A stretch of DNA of 30,662 nucleotides from RGIG5675 sp050943435 (GTDB taxonomy: Bacteria > Bacillota > Clostridia > Oscillospirales > Ruminococcaceae): contig JBMNPE010000009.1 of assembly GCA_050943435.1 (NCBI GenBank), positions 1-30,662 on the forward strand. Direction: 5' to 3'. Shown one piece after another: positions 23,742 to 30,662 of this stretch; positions within the stretch are counted from its first letter, which is position 1, and the number at the start of each line of letters is the position of its first letter. The notes beneath the pieces were generated by a model, which saw nothing but the letters and a program-made list of their open reading frames with translations, did no database searches and was not told the DNA's origin. The position numbers and the translations under genes are program-made.

Positions 23742-24439
23742 TTGTCCTGTCTTTCCTCCGAATGTGAATTCTTTTCTCTTTCAGCCTGTGACGGCTGGAG
23801 ATAACTTGGCTTGAGTTCGGCCGGTGTGACGAACTCCCCAATATCATAATACTCTGCGGCGATCTTTGCCACAGACGAGGCCCTGCACATGGACAGGTGT
23901 TCGGGAGCTGCCGAGATATCGACTTCCCCGCCTATCTGGGAGACGACTTTTTCGGCGCAGTCACCGACTGCTATAAATCTGTCGCCAAGATTCCTGAGAA
24001 ATGAAGGAAGGGACGGTATTTCCATTATTCCATCGGGGCACAGCCTTTTCCCTCCGGAAAAGGCAGCATAATAGACGCGGTTTCTCCTGGCATCGCTGCA
24101 TGTAAGTACTACAGTGCCGTCAGACGGAGGGACGTTCGCAGACAATGCCTCCATCGTGGAGACCGGTATGCACGGGGTCCCGAATGGATATGCGAAGCCC
24201 TTTACCAGGCTTATCCCGATCCTGAGGCCCGTGAATGAGCCGGGTCCGTCGGAAACCGCAAAGGCATCGAAGTCGGATGGCTTTAGGGAAGCCCTCTTCA
24301 TCGCCTCGTCGCAGATATACAGAAGGGTGGTGGAATGGGTGAGCCCAACATCGGAAAAGCTTTCGGTGAGGATCTTCCCGTCCACAAAAACAGCCGCGCT
24401 TGCGGCGGAACCAGAGGAATCTACCGCGAACAGCTTCAT
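23738..24439 (-). CDS. tsaB: tRNA t6A modification protein TsaB
   Basis: A 233-residue protein of the ASKHA fold. Seen: LFAVDSSGSAASAAVF at the start, THSTTLLYICDEAM, SDGPGSFTGLRIGIS near 65-80, the family hallmark, and a shorter C-terminal half than TsaD as expected. TsaB binds TsaD and TsaE to make N6-threonylcarbamoyl-adenosine at position 37 of tRNAs that read ANN codons. It overlaps tsaE by 4 nt and rpiB by 4 nt. The C-terminal tail (SYLQPSQAEREKNSHS) is a little longer than in some relatives and not conserved. No tsaD lies in this window. Confidence 0.94.
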   Translation of the reverse strand: MKLFAVDSSGSAASAAVFVDGKILTESFSDVGLTHSTTLLYICDEAMKRASLKPSDFDAFAVSDGPGSFTGLRIGISLVKGFAYPFGTPCIPVSTMEALSANVPPSDGTVVLTCSDARRNRVYYAAFSGGKRLCPDGIMEIPSLPSFLRNLGDRFIAVGDCAEKVVSQIGGEVDISAAPEHLSMCRASSVAKIAAEYYDIGEFVTPAELKPSYLQPSQAEREKNSHSEERQDK

Positions 24440-24867
24440 CTCGAGTTCCTCCCGTCTGAAATTTCTATCCTTCTCGTATTGCCGGATCCGGATATCTTCA
24501 CCCTGATGAAATAGTCCTCAATCGCATACGGGATGTTTTCGCTCCACTCTATGAACAGGACATATCCCCTGTCGAGGTAGTCGTAGAACCCTGTGGAAAA
24601 CAGGTCGGCTTCGTTTTTTATCCTGTACATGTCGAAGTGCGCAGCAGGAATGCGGCCGCCAGAGTATTCATTGACAATTGCAAAGGTGGGGCTTGTAACG
24701 TGGCCTTTATAGCCGAGTCCATACACTGCCCCGGAGACGAAGACGGTCTTTCCCGCTCCGAGATCCCCGTAGAGAGCCACTGTGTCGCCGGGCTTGAGTG
24801 TGGCTGCAAGCTCCGCCCCGGCGGAGCGCGTCTCCTCCGGGCTGGAGGATTCAATTATCCGGTTCAT
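24436..24867 (-). CDS. tsaE: tRNA t6A modification ATPase TsaE
   Basis: A 143-residue P-loop ATPase. Walker A GDLGAGKT is at 34-41, the switch region SPTFAIVNEY near 60-69, and HFDMYRI and EWSEN further on, both normal for TsaE. It works with TsaB and TsaD in t6A formation. The gene starts 13 nt after the tmcAL stop and overlaps tsaB by 4 nt. Length is normal (about 150). Confidence 0.95.
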   Translation of the reverse strand: MNRIIESSSPEETRSAGAELAATLKPGDTVALYGDLGAGKTVFVSGAVYGLGYKGHVTSPTFAIVNEYSGGRIPAAHFDMYRIKNEADLFSTGFYDYLDRGYVLFIEWSENIPYAIEDYFIRVKISGSGNTRRIEISDGRNSR

Positions 24868-24880
24868 CTAATAACACTTC

Positions 24881-26068
24881 CTACACGTGATAGAGCCTGT
24901 TGTCGTTTTCGGATCCCTTGGGAGGCATTTCCTCCATGGAGATGGCCTGAAGCTCAGAGGCCCTCGTTTCGATCTCTGCAAACATACGGCAGTCTTCGTT
25001 TTCCCCTGCGAGCCTCTTGGTCGAGTCGGACATCGGGATGGACGAGCTCCCGGATATCTTCGATAGGACCTCGTCGCCGTTCCTTCCTATTGCGAGAATG
25101 TGTGCATACGGGACAGGCTTTTCGTTGATGCCGGCATTTATGCCGATCATGATTGCAGCTATGGCGCGCTTGACCCTGGTCATCGCAAAGTTCTTGGATT
25201 TCGCCAGAGCGTAGAGGTCGGAAACGCTGGAAGCCCTGGCCGCTGCAGAGAATATCCTGTCCCCCAGGCCGCCTGCGCAGTCCGGATATTCTGAAAACTT
25301 GCTCTTGTCCATAAGCCTCAGCTTCGAAAAGATGGCGGAGCTGAGCCCTTCGGTCCCGCGGGAGACTCTTCCAAAGTCCATTTCCCGCATGAAAACCGAC
25401 ATTGATTCATTCGGCATGAACCCGTTGGGGAGAATGCCGCCCCTGACGGCGTTTCTTATATATGACGCAGAGGCAAAATTCCTGCTCGGAATATCGGAGT
25501 TGTGGCGGACGCCGCGCCTTTTTGCGACAATCGGCTCTATGGCGCCTCCTGCCTTCAGGATGGCACGCAGGTAATCCACGGCCAGGATGTCGTTCGGATA
25601 TTCTATGGCAGGCAGGAGATCCGGGGAGAAGACCTCAAGTGCCTTCTGCCTAGCTGCAGGATAGCTGTCCCCGAGCCTGCAGAGCTCGTCTATCCTCTTT
25701 TTCACCATCTGTGATTCCATGGCCTGGGCTGTTTTCAGGAGGAGATCCGGGTCCCCGCATTCAGACCCGAATGAAAGAGCGCTCACACATCCGAGGCTTG
25801 ATATGAGAGAAACCGCCCCGGCGGCGAAGCGCTCCGAGGAGGAGAGGGCATACGGTGCCGGAAGCTCCAGCACGAGGTCGTATCCGCACCTGACTGCAGC
25901 TTCCGCACGGGCATATTTCGAGAACATGGCCGGCTCCCCGCGCTGCGTCCAGCTCCCGGACATTACGGCTATCGAGTGGGTGCAGCCCGCCTTCAGGCCT
26001 TCTGCAAGGGGAACGAGATGCCCGTTGTGAAACGGGTCAAATTCCGCTATTACCGCGAATATCCGCAT
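24881..26068 (-). CDS. tmcAL: tRNA(Met) cytidine acetate ligase
   Basis: A 395-residue nucleotidyltransferase-fold enzyme, formerly annotated as YlbM. Seen: MRIFAVIAEFDPFHNGHLVPL-like start with the adenylylation motif HNGH at 14-17, SGSWTQRGEPA near 50-60, YARAEAAVRCGYDLVLELP, and RHNSDIPSRNFASASYIRNA, which corresponds to the region after it. In Bacillus the enzyme uses ATP and acetate to make acetyl-AMP and acetylates C34 of elongator tRNA-Met. The ATG at 26068 was chosen because GGGGAGGTG lies 6 nt upstream; the longer start at 26476 would run across ackA. Head of an operon with tsaE, tsaB and rpiB; divergent from ackA, as in several Firmicutes. Confidence 0.93.
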   Translation of the reverse strand: MRIFAVIAEFDPFHNGHLVPLAEGLKAGCTHSIAVMSGSWTQRGEPAMFSKYARAEAAVRCGYDLVLELPAPYALSSSERFAAGAVSLISSLGCVSALSFGSECGDPDLLLKTAQAMESQMVKKRIDELCRLGDSYPAARQKALEVFSPDLLPAIEYPNDILAVDYLRAILKAGGAIEPIVAKRRGVRHNSDIPSRNFASASYIRNAVRGGILPNGFMPNESMSVFMREMDFGRVSRGTEGLSSAIFSKLRLMDKSKFSEYPDCAGGLGDRIFSAAARASSVSDLYALAKSKNFAMTRVKRAIAAIMIGINAGINEKPVPYAHILAIGRNGDEVLSKISGSSSIPMSDSTKRLAGENEDCRMFAEIETRASELQAISMEEMPPKGSENDNRLYHV

Positions 26069-26090
26069 CTCTGGCACCTCCCCTGCAGTA

Positions 26091-26120
26091 TTGAAAAGAC
26101 CATTTGTGTATTGATATAAT
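26091..26120 (+). promoter_or_regulatory. Predicted promoter of the ackA operon
   Basis: TTGAAA at 26091-26096, an 18-nt spacer and a perfect TATAAT at 26115-26120. The leader to the ackA ATG at 26244 is about 117 nt and has a GC-rich hairpin near its end. Confidence 0.7.
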
Positions 26121-26145
26121 AATACAGTTCTTTGAGTATAGTAAA
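26116..26145 (-). promoter_or_regulatory. Predicted promoter of the tmcAL operon
   Basis: On the minus strand TTTACT (26145-26140), an 18-nt spacer and TATTAT (26121-26116). Its -10 covers the -10 of the ackA promoter on the other strand, so the two could not be open at once. Confidence 0.5.
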
Positions 26146-26200
26146 GTTGACGGGCGGCCCCAGGAAACGGCCTCCCGGGCATGGACAAAAACAAATAGCA

Positions 26201-26243
26201 AGGAGGATTCGGCCGGCGGATTCCGGCCGCGGCAGAGAAAGAA
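26201..26243 (+). promoter_or_regulatory. Unusual ackA translation start region
   Basis: AGGAGG at 26201-26206 is 37 nt before the ATG. A 7-bp hairpin CGGCCGG/CCGGCCG (26210-26216 with 26223-26229) lies between. The only nearer ribosome binding sequence is the weak AGAGAAAG at 26234-26241. A structure that shortens the distance, or the weak site, must serve the ATG. Confidence 0.5.
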
Positions 26244-27458
26244 ATGAAGATTCTGGTTTTAAACGCAGGAAGTTCGAGCCTAAAGTTCCAGCTGATCGAG
26301 ATGGACGGCGAGACTGTGATCGCAAAAGGCAACGTCGAGAGAATAGGAGCCGGAGGACATATCAAATATACGGCTACAGGACGCGACAAGATTGAATACG
26401 ACGCCGATTTCCCGACGCACACCGAGGCTTTCCAGGAAGTCGCCAAGCTTCTCACAGAGGGCGAGACGAGGGTCATCGATTCCCCGGATGAAATCTATGC
26501 CGTCGGACACAGAGTCCTCCACGGCAGCGAGCTCTACAAAAAGGCCACGTGGGTTACCGACAAGGTAATCGAAGACATCGATTCCCTGAGGGAGCTCGGA
26601 CCTCTGCACAATCCTCCCCAGGCAGCCACAATGAGGGCCTGCAGGCAGGTCTTCGGAAAAGACAAGCCGAACGTGGCAGTCTTCGATACATCATTCCACC
26701 AGACAATGCCCCCGAAGGCATACATATTCCCGATACCGTACAAGTATTACGAAAAATATTCCATCAGGCGCTACGGATTCCACGGAACAAGCCACAGATA
26801 TGTGAGCCTCAGGTATTTTGAGCTCACGGGGATCAAGGATCCGACCGGGACGAAGCTCGTCGTGTGCCACCTCGGAAACGGCAGCTCCCTCAGCGCGATC
26901 AAGGACGGCAAGGTCATCGACACTTCCATGGGACTCACGCCTCTCGACGGATTCGAGATGGGCACCCGCTGCGGAGGAATCGATCCTTCCGTTGTGACCT
27001 ATATTGAGAACAAGGAACACCTCACCCCTGACCAAATGTCCGAAATCATGAACAAGGAATCCGGACTCATAGGCGTCAGCGGAATCTCAAGCGATCACCG
27101 CGACCTGATTGAGGCTTCTGAAAAGGGAAATGAGAGGGCGGAGCTTGCCCTCGAGATACTGGAATACCAGGTCAAGAAGTTCATCGGTGCATATGCGGCA
27201 GCTATGGGAGGGCTCGATGCCATCCTCTTTGCAGGCGGAATAGCTGAGAACGACCCGAGGACAAGGAAAAATATCTGCGCAGGACTGGAATTCCTCGGAG
27301 TCAAGGTCGACGAAGAGGAAAACAAGAAGCTCAACAGGCATGAGGGAGTAATTTCAACGCCTGATTCGAGGGTAAAGGTCATGATCATCCCGACAAACGA
27401 AGAGATCATGATTGCCCGCGACACGGTCCGCGTGGTCGAAGAACACAACAAAAGCTGA
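26244..27458 (+). CDS. ackA: Acetate kinase
   Basis: A 404-residue enzyme that converts acetyl phosphate and ADP to acetate and ATP, the energy-yielding last step of acetate fermentation. Seen: VLNAGSSSLKFQLIEM at 4-20, HRVLHGSELY, FDTSFHQTMPP with the substrate-binding residues, RYGFHGTSHRYVS, CHLGNGSSLSAI, DTSMGLTPLDG and GGIAENDPRTR, all standard signatures, and normal length. The ATG is preceded by an odd leader (see 26201-26243). The stop TGA overlaps the next ATG by one nucleotide (TGATG). It is divergent from tmcAL, with overlapping promoters. In many Clostridia yceD-rpmF follows ackA; here a DUF362 protein does. Confidence 0.98.
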   Translation: MKILVLNAGSSSLKFQLIEMDGETVIAKGNVERIGAGGHIKYTATGRDKIEYDADFPTHTEAFQEVAKLLTEGETRVIDSPDEIYAVGHRVLHGSELYKKATWVTDKVIEDIDSLRELGPLHNPPQAATMRACRQVFGKDKPNVAVFDTSFHQTMPPKAYIFPIPYKYYEKYSIRRYGFHGTSHRYVSLRYFELTGIKDPTGTKLVVCHLGNGSSLSAIKDGKVIDTSMGLTPLDGFEMGTRCGGIDPSVVTYIENKEHLTPDQMSEIMNKESGLIGVSGISSDHRDLIEASEKGNERAELALEILEYQVKKFIGAYAAAMGGLDAILFAGGIAENDPRTRKNICAGLEFLGVKVDEEENKKLNRHEGVISTPDSRVKVMIIPTNEEIMIARDTVRVVEEHNKS

Positions 27459-28585
27459 TGGATAAGGTATTTTACAGAAAACTAGACAGCTATGAGGACA
27501 GCGAGGCGGTCGTCGAAACGATTGCCTCGCTTCTTGACAACTGCGGGATGGACAGAGATTTTTCCGGAAAAACTGTCCTGATTAAGCCCAATATGCTCAG
27601 AAGGTGCAAACCCCAGGACGCCATCACAACAGATCCTTCCGTGGTGAGGGCTGTGCTCGCGTACTTCTCGAGGCACGGTGCCGGGAAACTCATAGTGTAC
27701 GATTCCCCTGGAGGCGTCAATACTGCAGAGATGACACTGGCATCCTACAGGGCGTGCGGATTTTCAGGCCCTGCGGAGGAATTCGGCGCGGAGTTGTCAA
27801 CTGACATAGACAGCACTGACGCTGTTCTCGAAAACGGTTCGTCAGTCCCTGTGAGCAACGTCATCCTCAGCGCCGATGTGGTTATCAACGTCTGCAAGCT
27901 CAAGACGCACGCCATGGCGGGACTCAGCGCCGCTGCCAAGAACATGTTCGGGGCAGTGCCGGGGACGGTAAAGGCTGAAACACATCTGAGGTTCCCGGAT
28001 AGGGACAGGTTCTGCACGGAAATATGCCTGCTGGCAAAGAGAATAGCGCCGGAGGTCAGCATCTGCGATGCCGTCGTTGGAATGGAAGGAGACGGTCCTG
28101 CCGCAGGAACCCCGCGCAAATACGGATTTCTTGCTGCTTCCAGGGACCCGTTCCTGCTTGACAGGGTTCTGGCATATGCGATAGGTATGAAGCCTGAAGA
28201 GGCGAGAACGGTGGAGAGCTCTATCTCCCTGGGATTTGCCCCCGAGGATGTAAATGACATCGACATAGAAGGGGACGAGATTGTCCCGTTAAAGGACGTG
28301 AAGCGCGCAAAAAGCGCATCATTCAACCTTGCCGATGACGTGCCTGGGATTTTCAGGCCGGTGGTGAAGCTCGTGTTTTCCTGCGTGACCTCGCGGCCCG
28401 CGATAGGGAAGAACTGCGTGGGATGCGGGAGATGTGCCCAGTCATGCCCGAGGAAAGCGATAACCATATCCGACGGCAGGGCGTCCATAGACTACAGCAA
28501 ATGCATAAAATGCTTCTGCTGCCATGAACTCTGCCCGCAGAAGGCAGTCTATATCAAGAGGGGATTCCTCAGGAAGCTCAAATGA
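27458..28585 (+). CDS. DUF362 protein with C-terminal 2x[4Fe-4S] ferredoxin domain
   Basis: A 375-residue iron-sulphur protein. Residues about 30-310 are a DUF362 domain: VLIKPNMLRRCKPQDAITTDP near 44-64 and LSADVVINVCKLKTHAMAGLS near 137-157, both hallmark stretches. A ferredoxin tail has two CxxCxxCxxxCP clusters beginning at Cys320 (CVGCGRCAQSCP) and Cys349 (CIKCFCCHELCP). DUF362 proteins are thought to bind metals or nucleotides and take part in electron transfer; the exact reaction is unknown. It is translated from the same mRNA as ackA (1-nt overlap), and could draw electrons from ferredoxin made by pyruvate oxidation; this is inference. Confidence 0.9.
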   Translation: MDKVFYRKLDSYEDSEAVVETIASLLDNCGMDRDFSGKTVLIKPNMLRRCKPQDAITTDPSVVRAVLAYFSRHGAGKLIVYDSPGGVNTAEMTLASYRACGFSGPAEEFGAELSTDIDSTDAVLENGSSVPVSNVILSADVVINVCKLKTHAMAGLSAAAKNMFGAVPGTVKAETHLRFPDRDRFCTEICLLAKRIAPEVSICDAVVGMEGDGPAAGTPRKYGFLAASRDPFLLDRVLAYAIGMKPEEARTVESSISLGFAPEDVNDIDIEGDEIVPLKDVKRAKSASFNLADDVPGIFRPVVKLVFSCVTSRPAIGKNCVGCGRCAQSCPRKAITISDGRASIDYSKCIKCFCCHELCPQKAVYIKRGFLRKLK

Positions 28586-28592
28586 GGCAGTG

Positions 28593-29459
28593 ATGGCAGT
28601 TTACAGGGCCAATGCAAAACTCAACCTGACTCTCGGGTGCACGGGAAAGAGAGCCGACGGATATCATCTTCTGGACTCGGTGTTCTGCTCGGTTGACCTC
28701 TTCGATATTGTATCGGTGGAAAAGACCGGGAAGGGTGGAATAACTGTCGTATCAGATGACCCATCCCTTCCGGATGGAAAAGACAACCTCGCAGTCCGGG
28801 CTGCTGAGCTCACTGCAGAAAGGCTGGGCATATCTGATCCATGCATCGAAATAAGGCTTGAAAAGCACATACCACAGAAGGCTGGAATGGGAGGAGGATC
28901 TGCAGATGCCGCAGCGGCTATTGCAGGTGTCTGCGGGCTGTATGGTGCTGAACTCTCTTCTGACGACATGGTGAAAATCGGCCTCGGGATAGGGGCTGAC
29001 GTCCCGTTCTGCCTCACAGGCGGCCTTGCAAGGGTGTGCGGCATCGGGGAAAAGGTAATCGAACGCAGCACAATGCCGGACTGCTGTTTCGTAATCCTCA
29101 TGCAGGGAGGGGGCAACTCCACTGCAGAAATGTTTAAGAAGATTGACTCTTCTCCCGAGCTCATTGTCCCGGATTCCAAAGGGCTTATGAGATCCGCCGA
29201 ACGCGGGGATATCAGGGGAATATCTGAGAAGCTGGAAAATGTATTTACCCGGTATTCCGACGGGGCGGAGGAAATGTGCAGGGACCTTCTTGAAAGCGGG
29301 GCTCTCGGAGCTTCTCTCACGGGTTCCGGCGCTGCGGTATTCGGAATTTTCCAGGATGAGCCGTCAGCGCTGGGATGCGCTGACAGGATGAAAAAGAAGT
29401 ACAGCGGCGTCTACACTGCACATCCGGCGACAGCCGGCTTAGAAAAAATTGGAGATTAA
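28593..29459 (+). CDS. ispE: 4-diphosphocytidyl-2-C-methyl-D-erythritol kinase
   Basis: A 288-residue GHMP kinase that phosphorylates CDP-methylerythritol in the non-mevalonate pathway of isoprenoid synthesis. Seen: AKLNLTL near 7-13, the family start, DGYHLLDSVF, the ATP-binding motif PQKAGMGGGSADAA near 92-105, DVPFCLTGG and the C-terminal GASLTGSGAAVFGIF. The ATG at 28593 was chosen over 28524, which lies inside the DUF362 gene, because GAGG is 6 nt upstream and MAVYRANAKLN fits relatives. It is 7 nt after the DUF362 stop. Length is normal. Confidence 0.95.
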   Translation: MAVYRANAKLNLTLGCTGKRADGYHLLDSVFCSVDLFDIVSVEKTGKGGITVVSDDPSLPDGKDNLAVRAAELTAERLGISDPCIEIRLEKHIPQKAGMGGGSADAAAAIAGVCGLYGAELSSDDMVKIGLGIGADVPFCLTGGLARVCGIGEKVIERSTMPDCCFVILMQGGGNSTAEMFKKIDSSPELIVPDSKGLMRSAERGDIRGISEKLENVFTRYSDGAEEMCRDLLESGALGASLTGSGAAVFGIFQDEPSALGCADRMKKKYSGVYTAHPATAGLEKIGD

Positions 29460-29463
29460 TGAC

Positions 29464-30426
29464 ATGGAGAGAAAAAACGTACTGGTTACTCTTCCTGTGA
29501 ATCAGGAGCAGAAGGATCTGATGCTCGAGCAGGCCTCCGGAGGGCTGTTCGAGTGCGATATTGTCTTCTGCGAGAATCCCGGAAAAAAGGAAGCCCTTGC
29601 TGCAGATGCCGTGATAGGCGGGATAAAGAGGGAGCTGCTTTCCGGGAACGACAGGGTCGAGTGGATCCAGCTTGCTTCCGCAGGTGCTGACAAGTACTGT
29701 TCTTCTCCATTTGTGAGGAAAGAAGCAGTCATAACAAATGCCTCCGGGGCATATGGCACCACTGTATCGGAGCACATGATCGCGTTGACTTTCTCTCTCA
29801 TAAGAAAGCTTGAGATGTACCGCGACAACCAGCTCAGTAGAATCTGGAAGGCGGAGGGAATGGTTACGTCCGTCGAGGGCTCTACTGTTCTCGTCATGGG
29901 GCTCGGAGACATAGGAGGAGCCTATGCCAGAAAGATGAGGGCCCTTGGGGCGAGGATAATAGGTATAAGACGCAACAAAGACATAAGGCCGGAATACACG
30001 GACGCTGTATTCAGCCTTGAGGATCTGCCCGAAATCATCGGATCTGCTGATATTATCGCTATGGTGCTCCCGGATACCGGGAAAACAGAGCATGTCATCA
30101 CAAAAGAGGTGCTGGACAGGGTTAAGCCAGGTGCATATCTTGTAAATGCCGGCAGGGGAACTGCAGTAGACCAGGATGCCCTTGCAGAGGCACTTGAGAA
30201 CGGAAAGCTGGCAGGTGCCGCACTGGATGTCACCGACCCGGAGCCTCTCCCTGCTGACAGCCCCCTCTGGGGCATGAGGAATGTAATAATTACTCCCCAT
30301 GTCGCCGGCAATTTTTCCCTGAAGCAGACGCTGGAAAAAGTCGTGGGAATATCAGTTTCAAACCTGCACTGCTGGACGCACGGACTCCCGCTTGCACATG
30401 TAGTCAACAGGAAAAAGGGCTATTGA
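29464..30426 (+). CDS. D-isomer-specific 2-hydroxyacid dehydrogenase
   Basis: A 320-residue NAD(P)-dependent dehydrogenase. The NAD-binding Rossmann fold has GLGDIGGAYARKM near 147-159; the catalytic residues are seen as Arg in NAGRGTAVD, Glu in DVTDPEPLP and His in ITPHVAGN, in the usual order. It reduces 2-oxo acids or oxidises D-2-hydroxy acids; the substrate is unknown, and D-lactate, hydroxyisocaproate and phosphoglycerate-type enzymes are possible. The ATG at 29464 was chosen over the TTG at 29449 because GGAG is 9 nt upstream and it does not overlap ispE. Last gene of the ackA operon; no terminator is obvious before the convergent gene. Confidence 0.9.
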   Translation: MERKNVLVTLPVNQEQKDLMLEQASGGLFECDIVFCENPGKKEALAADAVIGGIKRELLSGNDRVEWIQLASAGADKYCSSPFVRKEAVITNASGAYGTTVSEHMIALTFSLIRKLEMYRDNQLSRIWKAEGMVTSVEGSTVLVMGLGDIGGAYARKMRALGARIIGIRRNKDIRPEYTDAVFSLEDLPEIIGSADIIAMVLPDTGKTEHVITKEVLDRVKPGAYLVNAGRGTAVDQDALAEALENGKLAGAALDVTDPEPLPADSPLWGMRNVIITPHVAGNFSLKQTLEKVVGISVSNLHCWTHGLPLAHVVNRKKGY

Positions 30427-30446
30427 GAGATATCAGCTTCTGGCAT

Positions 30447-30662
30447 TCAGATCGATTCCTTTATGGCGATCTCTATTTTTGTATAGAAGTATTCCTTCTC
30501 AGGCTTTGTGCCAAGGGCAAGGTAGTTGAACAATAGATTTAAGGGCAGGTAGCCCTGTATTTCCGGTTCCTGGCATATGGAAACTAGTATCACGCCTTTT
30601 TTCAGCATTTCCCTTGTCTGGGAAGTACAGTCGAAACAGATTATTTTGAGGGTCCCGGCAAG
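30447..30662 (-). CDS. LacI-type regulator or sugar-binding protein, C-terminal part (partial)
   Basis: An open frame on the minus strand that enters from beyond the window and stops at 30447. The 71 residues include LKIICFDCTSQTREMLKKG, ILVSICQEPEIQGYLPLN and TKIEIAIKESI. The order FD...KKG...V..Q.P..QGY is that of the C-terminal lobe of the periplasmic-binding-protein fold, as in LacI-family repressors and sugar ABC-transporter binding proteins. The N-terminus is not in the window, so the two cannot be told apart. It is convergent with the dehydrogenase gene, 20 nt apart. Confidence 0.7.
   Translation of the reverse strand, partial: LAGTLKIICFDCTSQTREMLKKGVILVSICQEPEIQGYLPLNLLFNYLALGTKPEKEYFYTKIEIAIKESI

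Noticed and set aside
26181..26198. Mini open frame MDKNK in the ackA leader
   Set aside because: Only five codons, no ribosome binding site and no sign of an attenuator peptide with special codons.
26069..26476. N-terminal extension of tmcAL across ackA
   Set aside because: The ATG at 26068 has a strong ribosome binding site and gives the family's normal start; the extension overlaps ackA.

Overview
The window reads as chromosomal DNA of a strictly anaerobic, fermentative Gram-positive bacterium of the Clostridia. The grounds are a one-subunit pyruvate:ferredoxin oxidoreductase, acetate kinase, rubrerythrin, a non-mevalonate isoprenoid gene (ispE), strong GGAGG ribosome binding sites, many intrinsic terminators, frequent AGG and ATA codons and a G+C content that looks a little above 50%. 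A member of the Eubacteriales family XIII / Anaerovoracaceae kind is a guess only. No phage, transposon, CRISPR array or other clear mobile element was seen.

Layout. 1-948: the 3' end of an rRNA operon in the unusual order 23S - tRNA-Lys - tRNA-Glu - 5S - tRNA-Asn - terminator. 967-4078: a leftward operon of a large membrane-anchored extracellular protein with a metal-site-less PHP-like domain, followed by a PPOX-fold flavin protein; a WYL-domain regulator is transcribed divergently (4113-5171). 5195-6634: a 52-codon small gene and a PfkB-type kinase whose usual catalytic Asp is Asn. 6614-9848: a leftward operon of ychF, an unknown 163-residue protein and an Lsa-like ABC-F ATPase. 9881-12221: an OmpR-type response regulator and its sensor kinase. 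12229-15231: ribulose-phosphate epimerase followed by three overlapping membrane genes that look like RnfD, RnfE and RnfA. 15232-16850: a structured convergent intergenic segment, a metallophosphoesterase and rubrerythrin. 16863-18856: a flavin reductase and an MFS transporter (leftward). 18898-23188: a SprT-like zinc protein and nifJ, the latter with a terminator-like hairpin in its leader. 23232-26145: leftward operon tmcAL-tsaE-tsaB-rpiB. 26091-30426: rightward ackA, DUF362/ferredoxin protein, ispE and a D-2-hydroxyacid dehydrogenase. 30447-end: the C-terminus of a LacI-type or sugar-binding protein.

How the genes work together. Pyruvate:ferredoxin oxidoreductase makes acetyl-CoA and reduced ferredoxin, and acetate kinase turns acetyl phosphate into acetate and ATP. 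tmcAL, which charges tRNA-Met with acetate, sits back to back with ackA and shares its promoter region. tsaE and tsaB belong to the t6A tRNA-modification machinery. Rubrerythrin and the flavin proteins fit oxygen defence and redox balance.

The most striking part is the Rnf-like trio (12961-15231). It has the membrane scaffold of an ion-pumping Rnf complex, but by eye all four cysteines that hold the RnfA/RnfE iron-sulphur cluster and the flavin-carrying threonine of RnfD are replaced, and the redox subunits RnfB, RnfC and RnfG are not nearby. I propose it is a cofactor-free, repurposed Rnf/Nqr membrane module, perhaps a transporter or channel. This is inference from motifs and has not been tested by alignment or structure.
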